Shown: positions 8,260 to 16,553, counted from the first letter of the stretch. The stretch: DNA of 64,000 nucleotides from Pantoea eucalypti (GCF_009646115.1 NZ_CP045720.1:248001-312000), one strand, 5' to 3'. Notes: generated by a model not told the origin, from the letters alone. A program made the numbers and translations.

Positions 8260-10088
8260 TCGATGCCGACAAAGCCACCGGTCTGATGCTGCCACAGACG
8301 GGCATACAGACCGTTCTGCGCCAGCAGCTCGTGATGGCTGCCCATCTCAGCAATACCGCCTTTATCCAGCACCACCAGTCGATCCATCTTCGCGATGGTC
8401 GACAGGCGGTGTGCAATCGCAATAACGGTTTTGCCCTGCATCAGTGACTCCAGGCTCTCCTGAATCGCCGCTTCCACTTCGGAGTCCAGCGCCGAGGTGG
8501 CCTCATCCATGATCAGCACCGGCGCATCTTTCAGTAGCACGCGGGCAATCGCCACACGCTGACGCTGACCACCCGACAGTTTCACGCCACGCTCCCCCAC
8601 GTGTGCATCCAGCCCGGTGCGGCCCAGTGAATCGGAGAGTAGCGGAATAAACTCATCGGCGCGGGCGCGGTGAATCGCAAGCTGTAATTCCTCCTCGCTG
8701 GCGTCAGGGCGACCATAGAGCAGGTTTTCCCGAATCGAACGGTGCAGCAGCGAGGTGTCCTGCGTAATCATGCCAATCTGGCTACGGAGGCTCTCCTGCG
8801 TCACCGCGGCGATATCCTGATCGTCGATCACAATCCGCCCACCGTTCAGGTCATAAAGACGCAGCAGCAGGTTCACTAACGTCGATTTACCGGCCCCCGA
8901 AGGACCAATCAGACCAATCTTCTCGCCCGGCTTAATGTCGAGATTAAAGCCGTTAATCACCTGACGGCCACCGCCATAGTCAAAGCGCACATCCTCGAAT
9001 CGGATGTTGCCGCGCGTCACCTTAAGCTGTTTAGCCTGCGGCGCATCCTGCACGCTCAGCGGCTGCGCAATGGTTTTCAGGCCATCCTGAACCGTACCGA
9101 TATTTTCGAAAATGCCGTTGACCACCCACATGATCCAGCCAGACATATTGACCAGGCGGATGACCAGACCGGTCGACAGCGCAATAGCGCCGACGCTAAT
9201 CAGCGACTGGCTCCACAACCACAGCGCCAGCGCGGATGTAGAGACAATCAGCAGGCCGTTCAGTGCTGACAGCGTCAGATCCATGCTGGTGACCATGCGA
9301 CCAGCGTGCTGAGTTTTTTCCGTCTGCTCCTGCATCGCCTCACGCGCATACTTACGCTCCAGATCGCTGTGGGCGAACAGCTTGATGGTGGCAATATTGG
9401 TATAGCCATCAACAATGGTGCCCATCAGCTTCGAACGCGATTCTGAAGAGACCACCGAACGGGCTTTGACGCGGGGCACAAAGAAACGCAGCGAGGCGCT
9501 GTAAGCGACCATCCATATAATCAGTGGGATCATCAGCCGCCAGTCGGCATCCGCAAACAACACCAGCGACGTCACGGCGTAGATCAGCACGTGCCAGATA
9601 GCGTCCACCAGCTGCACCGCGGAATCACGCAGTGAACTGCCGGTCAGCATGATGCGCTGGGCGATACGACCTGCAAAATCGTTCTGGAAGAAGTTAAGGC
9701 TCTGGCGCAGCACATAGTTGTGATTCTGCCAGCGGATCAGGTTGGTCATGCCCGGGCTGATGCTCTGGTGAACCAGCATGTCGTGCAGGGCGATAAAAAT
9801 CGGCCGCAGAATCAGCGCCACTGCTCCCATCCACAGGAGTATCGGCCAGTTATCCTGAAACAGGCTGGCGGGTGTGGAGTGGTTCACCATATCGATAATC
9901 CGGCTCAGATAGCTGAACAGCGACACTTCGATCAGCGCTGACGCCAGCCCCACCACCAGCAGTGCTGCGAAACTGGGCCAGACCTGGCGCAGGTAGTAGA
10001 GGTAAAACGACCAGACCGTTGAGGGCGGTGAATCGGTGGGTGCATCATGAAATATATTGATAAAACGCTCAAAACGACGATACAACAT
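8256..10088 (-). CDS. ABC exporter, fused permease and ATPase (multidrug/lipid type)
   Basis: Homodimeric inner-membrane ABC exporter half-transporter of 610 residues. The N-terminal part (about 30-320) carries six transmembrane segments; the C-terminal ATPase has Walker A GPSGAGKST at 395-403, signature LSGGQRQR at about 504, Walker B VLIMDEATSALD at about 524, and the H-loop AHRLS near 560. The arrangement is that of type IV exporters such as MsbA and the multidrug ABC group; the substrate is not evident. A coupling segment RIAQRIMLTGSSLRDS lies near 145-160. It is divergent from the acetyltransferase at 10161 and overlaps the convergent FemAB-like gene by 4 bases. Confidence 0.9.
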   Translation of the reverse strand: MLYRRFERFINIFHDAPTDSPPSTVWSFYLYYLRQVWPSFAALLVVGLASALIEVSLFSYLSRIIDMVNHSTPASLFQDNWPILLWMGAVALILRPIFIALHDMLVHQSISPGMTNLIRWQNHNYVLRQSLNFFQNDFAGRIAQRIMLTGSSLRDSAVQLVDAIWHVLIYAVTSLVLFADADWRLMIPLIIWMVAYSASLRFFVPRVKARSVVSSESRSKLMGTIVDGYTNIATIKLFAHSDLERKYAREAMQEQTEKTQHAGRMVTSMDLTLSALNGLLIVSTSALALWLWSQSLISVGAIALSTGLVIRLVNMSGWIMWVVNGIFENIGTVQDGLKTIAQPLSVQDAPQAKQLKVTRGNIRFEDVRFDYGGGRQVINGFNLDIKPGEKIGLIGPSGAGKSTLVNLLLRLYDLNGGRIVIDDQDIAAVTQESLRSQIGMITQDTSLLHRSIRENLLYGRPDASEEELQLAIHRARADEFIPLLSDSLGRTGLDAHVGERGVKLSGGQRQRVAIARVLLKDAPVLIMDEATSALDSEVEAAIQESLESLMQGKTVIAIAHRLSTIAKMDRLVVLDKGGIAEMGSHHELLAQNGLYARLWQHQTGGFVGID

Positions 10089-10160
10089 AGCGATACTCTT
10101 TCCGTCCGGTAAAGAGCTACAGCTTAGTGCATGAACCCCGTTCGGCTAAAAGGAGAAAAT

Positions 10161-10661
10161 ATGGAAATCATTATTCGGGCACGGGAACCGCAGGATGCCG
10201 CCGCCTATCAGCGCCTCTACAGTCATCCCGATGTCTATCCCTGGACACTGCAACTGCCGTTTCCCAGCGTTGCGACCTGGGAGAAAAAAATTGCCCGAAT
10301 GGACGCCGAGGGGTTTATCGCCTTTGTGGCAGAAATTGATGGTGAGCTGGTGGGTGAGCTGACGCTGTTTGTCGATAACAAGCCGCGCACCCGCCACTGC
10401 ATCAGTTTTGGACTGGGCGTGCATCCCGATTTCGGCGGTCGCGGGGTCGGTGAGCGGCTGATTCGCACCGCAATGGACTACTCCCGCAACTGGCTGGGCA
10501 TTACCCGTATGGAGCTGGAGGTGTTTCACGACAACGAACGGGCGCTGCGGCTCTATGAGCGGCTGGGCTTTGAGCGTGAAGGGGTGATGCGGCAGGCGGC
10601 ACTCCGCGACGGTCAGCTGCGCGACGTGGTGATGATGGCGAAGCTGCTGCACGAGAAGTGA
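10161..10661 (+). CDS. GNAT-family N-acetyltransferase (YhhY/AaaT-like)
   Basis: Acetyl-CoA-dependent N-acetyltransferase of 166 residues. It resembles E. coli YhhY (AaaT, an amino-acid N-acetyltransferase): the N-terminal IIIRAREPQDA, then HPDVYPWTLQLPFPS, the central GLGVHPDFGGRGVGERLI acetyl-CoA pyrophosphate loop (R/Q-x-x-G-x-G/A type), and the C-terminal ELEVFHDNERALRLYERLGFEREG. ATG 10161 is chosen because AGGAG lies 5 bases upstream; an in-frame ATG at 10131 lacks one. The cytoplasmic substrate is probably an amino acid or small amine, by analogy only. Confidence 0.85.
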   Translation: MEIIIRAREPQDAAAYQRLYSHPDVYPWTLQLPFPSVATWEKKIARMDAEGFIAFVAEIDGELVGELTLFVDNKPRTRHCISFGLGVHPDFGGRGVGERLIRTAMDYSRNWLGITRMELEVFHDNERALRLYERLGFEREGVMRQAALRDGQLRDVVMMAKLLHEK

Positions 10662-10665
10662 TAAC

Positions 10666-10689
10666 CGGAGCGGCATCACGGCCGCTCCG
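10666..10689. terminator. Stem-loop between convergent genes
   Basis: CGGAGCGGC (10666-10674) and GCCGCTCCG (10681-10689) form a perfect 9-base stem with a 6-base loop between the acetyltransferase stop and the binding-protein stop. There is no clear T-run, so it is a terminator-like structure rather than a proven one. Confidence 0.45.
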
Positions 10690-10696
10690 TGTTGCA

Positions 10697-11614
10697 TTAC
10701 GGATTTTTATTGCTGTAGTGCTGCATATTCTGCTTCGTTACCAGCTCAAACGGGATCCACTGGTGAGAATCTACCTTCTGGCCTTTGATCATCTGCTGCG
10801 CCACTTCAACCGATTTTTTGCCCTGACCCACGGCATCCTGGAACACGGTTACGGCCAGTTTACCGCTGGCCAGCGCTTTCAGGCCATCCGGCGTGGCATC
10901 AATCCCGCCCACCAGAATGGTTTTCTTCGGCTTCGCCTGAGCAATGGCCATCGTGGCGCCAATTGCCATTTCGTCGTTGTTCGCGGCGACAATATCGATA
11001 TCCTCACCGTTCGACAGCCAGTTGAGCATTAAATCCATCCCCTCATTGCGCGCATAGTTAGCGGTCTGCTTCAGCACCACTTTCATATTGGGATACTTCG
11101 CCACCACCTGCTCCACATCTTTGGTGCGCTGAAGCGCGCCCGCATCGCTGAGGTTGCCGATCATGATGGCGACGTTGCCACGGTAACCGGCCTGCTTTGC
11201 CAGCGCTTCCATCTGCAACGTGCCTGACTCGCGCTCGTCAGAGCCAACAAACACCACGCCTGGCGGCAGGGTTTTATCGCCCGGTGAGCGGTTAACATAG
11301 ACCAGTGGAATATGGGCCTGCTGCGCCAGTTTTGTCAGGGCTGGCGTACTGGCAGAGTCCACCGGGTCGACAATAATCGCATCCACCCCGGCGCTGATAA
11401 AGCTCTGCACCTGATCGGTCTGACGCCCTACGTCGCCACGTGCATCTTCGAACTGCGCCTCCAGCTGGCGCACTTTAGCCTCTTTCTCAATCGACTGGCG
11501 GATGATAGTCAGGAAGTTCTGGTCGAAATAGGCCATCGAGACACCTATCTTCTCAGCCAGCGCCGGTGTTGAAAGAGAGAGCAGACAGAGTAATGCCCAT
11601 GCATGTTTTTTCAT
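10697..11614 (-). CDS. Periplasmic sugar-binding protein (type 1 / RbsB-like), orphan
   Basis: Secreted substrate-binding protein of 305 residues with a clear signal peptide (MKKHAWALL..., cleavage predicted after ALA at residue 20). It belongs to the ribose/galactose/inositol type-1 periplasmic family: IGVSMAYFDQNFLTII, VDAIIVDPVDS, VFVGSDERESG, ANNDEMAIGA and VGGIDATPDGL are the usual landmarks of the two-lobed fold. These proteins feed CUT2 ABC importers or act as chemoreceptor ligands. No ATPase or permease of that type lies in the window, so it is an orphan here. Ligand unknown; a monosaccharide or cyclitol is most likely from family membership. Confidence 0.87.
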   Translation of the reverse strand: MKKHAWALLCLLSLSTPALAEKIGVSMAYFDQNFLTIIRQSIEKEAKVRQLEAQFEDARGDVGRQTDQVQSFISAGVDAIIVDPVDSASTPALTKLAQQAHIPLVYVNRSPGDKTLPPGVVFVGSDERESGTLQMEALAKQAGYRGNVAIMIGNLSDAGALQRTKDVEQVVAKYPNMKVVLKQTANYARNEGMDLMLNWLSNGEDIDIVAANNDEMAIGATMAIAQAKPKKTILVGGIDATPDGLKALASGKLAVTVFQDAVGQGKKSVEVAQQMIKGQKVDSHQWIPFELVTKQNMQHYSNKNP

Positions 11615-12038
11615 TAGAGGCTCCCGAGGTTACCGGATGGGATGGAATGGAATTTTCATTTATTATAAAAATGGAAAAGCAGGATCATTTGCAGATTAGA
11701 AACTGCTATCAGGTTTGACAACCGGTCCTTTTCACTCTTGCTAGCGCCGCCACATTTTGTCGTGAAATCGCCTCCTCATAGCGGTCAGCGCGAGGGAAAT
11801 CCCCGACCTGGTGCACACTCTGCAGTAGTGAGCCGCAGCTTTTCGCGCTTTTGTGCAGTGCCGCACGGGCAGTTGTGAGGATTGTCAGAAAACCGTTTAA
11901 TCGGGCCAGACGATCCTGACATCTGCACAGTGACCCATCGTTAGCCTCCTATCTATATTTCCAGAAGCGGGAATTCTCAGCGTTATTCCTGAAAAAAACC
12001 TCGTGGTGCAACCTGCCGCTTTTTAAGGAATTCAGCTC
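11615..12038. other. Gene-free divergent region
   Basis: 424 bases separate the binding-protein gene (minus) from the MFS gene (plus). I see no credible open frame. The part next to the binding protein is A+T-rich (11640-11690) and probably holds its promoter. The only specific site noticed is the CRP-like box at 11874-11889. Confidence 0.6.
11874..11889. promoter_or_regulatory. Candidate CRP box upstream of the MFS gene
   Basis: TGTGA, six bases, TCAGA at 11874-11889 matches the CRP consensus TGTGA-N6-TCACA at nine of ten positions. It lies about 150 bases before the MFS start, consistent with catabolite control of a sugar-acid transporter. Match by eye only. Confidence 0.4.
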
Positions 12039-13430
12039 ATGCCTAAAGAACAAACGCCTCAACGGACGACCCATGTCCGCATCGGGATCCTCTGCCTGAT
12101 CCTGTTTCTGTCGGTTGTGGCTTACGCCGACCGTTCGATCCTCTCGATCTCCGGGTCGGCAATCAAAGAGGAGTTCGGTCTGTCAGCGATCCAGCTGGGA
12201 TTGATCCTCTCTGCTTTCAGCTGGGCCTATGTCATCGGTCAGATTCCTGGCGGACTGTTGCTTGACCGCTTCGGGGCCAAAAAAGTGTATGGCGTTACAC
12301 TGGCGCTCTGGTCAGTTTCAACGCTGGCGATGGGATTTGTGGGCGAGTTCTCCAGCGGCATGACCGGCGCGCTGATGCTGATGTTTGGACTGCGCTTTAT
12401 GCTGGGACTCATAGAGGCACCCAGCTTTCCCGCTAATGCGCGCGTGGTCATTATGTGGTTTCCGGGCGCAGAACGGGGACGGGCATCATCGCTGTTCAGC
12501 TCGGCGCAATATTTTGCTGTCGCTATCTTCTCGCCGCTTTCAGGCTGGCTGGTCTCGCGCTTTGGCTGGGAATGGCCATTCTTTGTGCTGGGCGGCATCG
12601 GTCTGGTGGCGGTCCTGGTCTGGGCGGCCTGGATGCGCGAGCCACGTAACCACCCCGGCGTATCGGAAAGTGAATTGCGCCACATTGTCGACGGTGGCGC
12701 GCTGGTGGATATCGATGCGGCGCAGACGCTGAAAGCACGACCACCGGTCAGCAAAGCGATGTTCAGAAAGCTGCTCACCAATCGCATGCTCTGGTGCGCC
12801 TATCTCGGTCAGTACTGCATCATTGCGCTCAGCTACTTCTTTATTACCTGGTTTCCAATCTATCTGGTGCAGGCGCGCGGCATGAACATCATGGAAGCGG
12901 GATTCGCCACTATTGCGCCAGCGCTGTTCGGTTTTCTGGGCGGCATCAGTGGCGGTTACCTGTCAGACAAGTTAATCGCCCGAGGCTGGAGCGTCTCCTG
13001 GGCGCGTAAAACGCCCTATATCGTCGGCATGCTGATGGCGTCCAGCCTGGTGCTGGCAGCGATCATTCCTGGTAACGGCGGCATCATCGCCATTATGTCC
13101 TTCGCCTTTTTTGGCAAAGGCATCGCGGCTGGCGCAGGCACCTGGACGGTGATCAGTGATACCGCACCCAAAGAGGCGGTGGGTCTGGCGGGGTCCATTT
13201 TTAACGGCATCGGCAATATTGCCGGTTTCACCACGCCGCTGCTGTTCGGCATCATCGTTGGGCTGACCGGTAGCTACAGCATTGGACTGGCGTTTGTGGC
13301 GGCACACTGCGTGGTCGCGGCGCTGCTGTTCCTGCTGGTGATGGGGCCGATTGAACGCGTCGGCGAAGAGACCGGACGCCCGGCATCATTTAACAATCAG
13401 GAGAAAGAAGATGGCATTAAAGCAATGTAA
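12039..13430 (+). CDS. MFS transporter, anion:cation symporter type (GudP/GarP-like)
   Basis: Inner-membrane carrier of 463 residues with 12 predicted membrane segments, in the ACS family that includes the glucarate/galactarate carriers GudP and GarP and the hexuronate carrier ExuT. Characteristic features are AYADRSILSI in helix 1, the QLGLILSAFSWAYVIGQIPGGLLLDRFGAKK block (helix 2 to the cytoplasmic loop), LGLIEAPSFPANARVV, and a YFFITWFPIYL segment opening the second half. Transport of a sugar acid with protons is likely, though the exact substrate is not shown. The stop codon overlaps the start of a broken dehydrogenase gene (13411), implying an ancestral operon of uptake plus oxidation or reduction. 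Confidence 0.85.
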   Translation: MPKEQTPQRTTHVRIGILCLILFLSVVAYADRSILSISGSAIKEEFGLSAIQLGLILSAFSWAYVIGQIPGGLLLDRFGAKKVYGVTLALWSVSTLAMGFVGEFSSGMTGALMLMFGLRFMLGLIEAPSFPANARVVIMWFPGAERGRASSLFSSAQYFAVAIFSPLSGWLVSRFGWEWPFFVLGGIGLVAVLVWAAWMREPRNHPGVSESELRHIVDGGALVDIDAAQTLKARPPVSKAMFRKLLTNRMLWCAYLGQYCIIALSYFFITWFPIYLVQARGMNIMEAGFATIAPALFGFLGGISGGYLSDKLIARGWSVSWARKTPYIVGMLMASSLVLAAIIPGNGGIIAIMSFAFFGKGIAAGAGTWTVISDTAPKEAVGLAGSIFNGIGNIAGFTTPLLFGIIVGLTGSYSIGLAFVAAHCVVAALLFLLVMGPIERVGEETGRPASFNNQEKEDGIKAM

Positions 13431-13536
13431 AGTGCTGAACAAAGGGAAATTTCTGCCACCGCAGCTGATTGAGAATATCGAAAAAACGTTTACTGTGTTT
13501 CGGTTGGGCTGGCGGGATCTAAAGAAAGGCCCTTAG
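13411..13536 (+). pseudogene. N-terminal remnant of a 2-hydroxyacid dehydrogenase-like gene
   Basis: An ATG at 13411, with AGGAG at 13399-13403 seven bases away, opens a 41-codon frame that overlaps the MFS gene by 20 bases, as expected for the second gene of an operon. About 32 codons (KVLNKGKFLPPQLIE, KTFTVFRL) read like the start of a D-isomer-specific 2-hydroxyacid dehydrogenase (normally about 310 residues). The similarity then ends in GWRDLKKGP and a stop. The sequence after about 13500 belongs to the A+T-rich toxin cassette, so I infer that insertion or deletion removed the rest. The ancestral function is a moderate-confidence guess from a short stretch. Confidence 0.5.
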
Positions 13537-13543
13537 TTGGGCC
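13521..13543 (-). terminator. Terminator downstream of the immunity-type gene
   Basis: Read on the minus strand, GGCCC, a six-base loop and GGGCC (13528-13543) are followed by TTTCTTT. It sits just past the stop of the minus-strand gene at 13552. It also overlaps the end of the dehydrogenase remnant, marking the cassette edge. Confidence 0.6.
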
Positions 13544-13551
13544 ATTAACTG

Positions 13552-13941
13552 TTAAGGTAAAAGCAGTCCAAAGATAGCAAATAAGATATAGCATGAGGTA
13601 GCGGCAAACCAAAAAAAAGAATAAATCTTCATCCAGGGAGATATCTTCTGTTTATTATTTTCAAAGAAATCATAGCCAGAATCATTGATGGCAAGGTAGC
13701 TTATTTTCTGTCTGCGACTTAATTTTATGAAAAACCGTAAAACCGGAAAAACTCCGAAGAAGCCAGTCGTATAATAAAAGGAGCAGGGGCCGGGGAAATT
13801 ATATTTCTCTCTGTAAGAAGAGACCAGGTTATAATAATCCTGTCGTTTGATTAAATATATTATAAGCGACAGAATCAGAAGGCCGCATCCCAGCCCACCA
13901 AAAAATAATGAAGTACCAGCCAGCAATTTATTAGTTATCAT
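13552..13941 (-). CDS. Small three-helix membrane protein, probable immunity protein
   Basis: Protein of 129 residues, unrecognised by sequence. Three hydrophobic segments are plain: about residues 4-27 (LLAGTSLFFGGLGCGLLIL), 48-68 and 100-125, which predicts an inner-membrane protein. ATG 13941 is preferred over an in-frame TTG at 13953. The start lies inside the last codons of the upstream toxin-like gene, an 11-base overlap that suggests translational coupling. Small membrane proteins encoded directly behind pore-forming toxins are typically immunity proteins, and that is my inference here. Base composition is A+T-rich like its partner and unlike the flanking genes. Confidence 0.6.
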   Translation of the reverse strand: MITNKLLAGTSLFFGGLGCGLLILSLIIYLIKRQDYYNLVSSYREKYNFPGPCSFYYTTGFFGVFPVLRFFIKLSRRQKISYLAINDSGYDFFENNKQKISPWMKIYSFFWFAATSCYILFAIFGLLLP

Positions 13942-14908
13942 AATATTCTGCAACTTTATTAATTATAGTTTCGACGCCTGAACTACCTGCAATACCACCG
14001 GCGACCGACCCTACAACTGCACATGCAACACCACCAGCGCCCGCTGTTGCTATTCCAATAGCCGCACAGCCAGCTAACGCGGCAGAGCTGCCCCAAACAC
14101 CACCCAACATCCCTCCACCTGTAGTGAGAGCAAACTTTGAGTAGTCTTTAACGGCAATCTTCCCACATTCATCCTCGCGCCCTTTGCTGCATGCATCAAC
14201 CACATCATTAGTCGTGCCTGCAAAAGCGAATCCAATCCCGATGAGTCCGCCAGTCTTTAAATAACGCGCAGCTCTGGCTGCATTACCGACATAGTATGAA
14301 TACCCTGGAATGCCACCTATTCCAACAGTAGACCATTCATGCACTATCGAGCGGCTGGAGAGATTTAATGCGCGCTTCATATTGTCATACTGCTGGAATT
14401 TTACAGTATACCGTGCAAGGGATTTTAACAGCGGCTTATTGACCAGCTCTTTAAGCTGCTGTAATAGCTGATTGCGTTCAACAAAGAACTGCTGGCCTAT
14501 CAGAGAACCCTGCGTGCGGAACTGATTCTGGAAGCTGACTTCGATTTTTTTCAGAGTTTGTTCAATAGCATTAAAATATTTTTCACCCGCATCTCCTGGA
14601 GTGCTAAAAATCTTGTCTCCAGCACCTGTCAGTGCGGCAATCGTTCCATAATGTTTTTGCATAAAACTGGCGTCATCGTCGTTCACACCAATCAATGCCG
14701 CATTAGTTTTATTCTTAGCCTGACGGAGCGTTGTTAGCAACTGCATTGTAAGCTGAGGGGATGTATCGGAGTCAGCCACAATCAGGATTTGCCCTGGCTT
14801 AAGATACGGCGTATCTGCATTAAGTTTCATAAACAGGCTGGTAGCGGGTGAACGTGTATCTCTGAACAGTTCCCGCGCCTGATATTCAAGTGTTCCGGGA
14901 CATTCCAC
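13931..14908 (-). CDS. Putative pore-forming antibacterial toxin with LysM-like N-terminus; 5' end possibly frameshifted
   Basis: Protein of 325 residues from GTG 14908. Residues 12-45 look like a LysM-type module (SLFMKLN, then PYLKPGQILIVAD). A helical middle (110-190) follows. The C-terminal part has a hydrophobic segment at 218-232 and a long Gly/Ala-rich hydrophobic stretch at 259-312 of glycine-zipper type, as in membrane-inserting effectors of type VI or contact systems. The downstream overlapping gene is a likely immunity protein. The frame upstream of GTG 14908 meets a stop after seven codons, but an ATG at 14942 with GGAG upstream reads MAKNLAP into a run of six G (plus strand 14921-14926); removing one base joins it to GYCVVECPGTLEY. 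So the gene may be frameshifted. No VgrG, PAAR or Hcp gene is near. Confidence 0.55.
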   Translation of the reverse strand: MECPGTLEYQARELFRDTRSPATSLFMKLNADTPYLKPGQILIVADSDTSPQLTMQLLTTLRQAKNKTNAALIGVNDDDASFMQKHYGTIAALTGAGDKIFSTPGDAGEKYFNAIEQTLKKIEVSFQNQFRTQGSLIGQQFFVERNQLLQQLKELVNKPLLKSLARYTVKFQQYDNMKRALNLSSRSIVHEWSTVGIGGIPGYSYYVGNAARAARYLKTGGLIGIGFAFAGTTNDVVDACSKGREDECGKIAVKDYSKFALTTGGGMLGGVWGSSAALAGCAAIGIATAGAGGVACAVVGSVAGGIAGSSGVETIINKVAEYYDN

Positions 14909-14942
14909 TACACAATATCCGGGGGGCTAAGTTCTTCGCCAT

Positions 14943-15379
14943 GCATCCATTCTCCGTCATTTAAAACAGGGTTATGATCCTATTATTAGTACCATTGGTA
15001 AGTAAAAAATATGCGTCATAAATATAAATAATTCTATTGAGTTACGCAAAAACTATTGTTTAGGGTTACGAGTGGTTTCGTTACACTGACTGAGAGTGTT
15101 CGAATCTTTACTCTTGCACTCAAGACGATCCATCAAGTCATAAATAATCCGTTTAACGATCTGGCTGTTAAGGGAAAATCCATAATCTTCCATGGATGAT
15201 TATGGATTTGTTGTCCCGCTCAGTCTGGACCTGAACAACGATTTATCGTTCTGTCTGAAGAGTTCGCCTCTCCTCTGACCGCTCTCCCGACCCCAGACTT
15301 CGCACAAAACAGCCTGAAGAAAATCAGCCCGGCTGCCGATATCACCTTATCCCAACCGTTAATGTTAAGGAGTGATAGC
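14943..15379. other. Gene-free A+T-rich flank of the toxin cassette
   Basis: 437 bases with no credible gene between the toxin-like gene and the HD-GYP gene. Bases 14955-15070 are strongly A+T-rich and probably contain the toxin promoter. A 12-base inverted repeat lies at 15176-15209. Composition returns to that of the host genome from about 15220. Confidence 0.6.
15176..15209. repeat. Inverted repeat with 12-base arms
   Basis: AAATCCATAATC (15176-15187) and its exact reverse complement (15198-15209) flank a ten-base loop that itself contains the palindrome TCCATGGA. It could be an operator, a stem-loop or the scar of an insertion; no target duplication was evident to me. Confidence 0.6.
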
Positions 15380-16546
15380 GTGATTAAGCTGATTACCATT
15401 GATGAGTTGCGCCCGGGGATGTTTATCCACAAGCTGGAAGTCTGGTGGATAAAAGAGCAGCGCATTCATAATCAGATGCTGATCACCGATCCACGACAAA
15501 TTGCCACGCTACGCAGCGAAGGGATCCGCCAGCTCTGGATCGACCTCGATCGATCGGTTCAGACGCCGATCGCCACCACGGTCGCAAAAAGAACCATTGG
15601 CCGCACTCCGTTTTTTCAGGAAATGGATCAGGCGCAGCAGATCTTTCAGCAGGGCAAACCGAAAGTGCGGGCGATGTTCAACGAAGCGCGGCTGGGTAAC
15701 GGCCTGAAGCTCGATTATATGATGGACCTGGTGGATGAAATCGCCGGATCGATCACGCGTGAACCCTCCGCCATGCTGAGCGTGGCGCGGCTGAAAAATC
15801 ATGATGACTACACCTATCTGCACTCTATGGCGGTCTGCGGGCTGATGATTGCGCTGGGTAAAAAACTCGGGCTGGATGAGCAGCAGCTGCGCCGGGTGGG
15901 CATGGGCGGTTTACTGCATGATGTCGGCAAAGCGGCTGTGCCACTGGCGATCCTGAACAAAGCGGGCAAGCTGACTGAAGAGGAGTTCAGGGTGATGCGT
16001 GAGCATCCGGTGGTCGGCACGCAGATGCTGATAGAGGCCAACGCTGACGACGATCTGCTCGATATCGCTCTTCATCATCATGAAAAATATGATGGCAGCG
16101 GCTATCCGCACCGCCTGAAAGGCGAGGCGATTTCGTTCTACGCCCGAATGGCGGCGGTGTGTGATGTCTATGATGCCGTCACCTCGACCCGCTCCTATCG
16201 CAACGGCTGGACGCCAGCAGAGGCGATGCATCAGATGCTGAGCTGGCGCGGGCATTTCGACCCTGCACTACTGCACACCTTCGTCAGAACCATTGGTATC
16301 TATCCGGTGGGATCGCTGGTGCGTCTGGCCTCTGGCCGGGTGGCGTTAGTGGTGAAAGCGGGTGAGAAATCGCTGATGCGTCCCTGTGTGCACGTTTTCT
16401 GGTCGCTGCACGCTCAGCGTGAAGTGAAACCGGAAGAGCTCGACCTCGGCGACAGCTTCTGCACCGACAGCATTGTCGGTGCAGAAGACAGCAAGCTGTG
16501 GGGTAACGTCGATCTTAATCGTATCTGGGCGCTGGAAGTCGCCTGA
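15380..16546 (+). CDS. HD-GYP domain cyclic-di-GMP phosphodiesterase
   Basis: Probable c-di-GMP phosphodiesterase of 388 residues. An N-terminal DUF3391-like domain (residues about 1-110, opening IKLITIDELRPGMFIHKLEVWW) precedes the HD-GYP domain. HDVGK lies at residue 180 and HHHEKYDGSGYP at 232, so both the metal-binding His-Asp pair and the GYP motif are intact. The domain is followed by a C-terminal extension. GTG 15380 is chosen because AAGGAG ends seven bases upstream; an in-frame ATG at 15362 has no ribosome site. It ends 108 bases before kdpF, with its stop directly before the KdpE-type operator. Confidence 0.9.
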   Translation: MIKLITIDELRPGMFIHKLEVWWIKEQRIHNQMLITDPRQIATLRSEGIRQLWIDLDRSVQTPIATTVAKRTIGRTPFFQEMDQAQQIFQQGKPKVRAMFNEARLGNGLKLDYMMDLVDEIAGSITREPSAMLSVARLKNHDDYTYLHSMAVCGLMIALGKKLGLDEQQLRRVGMGGLLHDVGKAAVPLAILNKAGKLTEEEFRVMREHPVVGTQMLIEANADDDLLDIALHHHEKYDGSGYPHRLKGEAISFYARMAAVCDVYDAVTSTRSYRNGWTPAEAMHQMLSWRGHFDPALLHTFVRTIGIYPVGSLVRLASGRVALVVKAGEKSLMRPCVHVFWSLHAQREVKPEELDLGDSFCTDSIVGAEDSKLWGNVDLNRIWALEVA

Positions 16547-16553
16547 TTTTTCG

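Noticed and set aside
8069..8425. Open frames at the FemAB/ABC exporter junction
   Set aside because: Out-of-frame readings of the two convergent genes, which overlap by only 4 bases.
13521..15379. Insertion sequence or prophage fragment
   Set aside because: Although composition is foreign, I found no transposase, integrase, terminal inverted repeats or target duplication.
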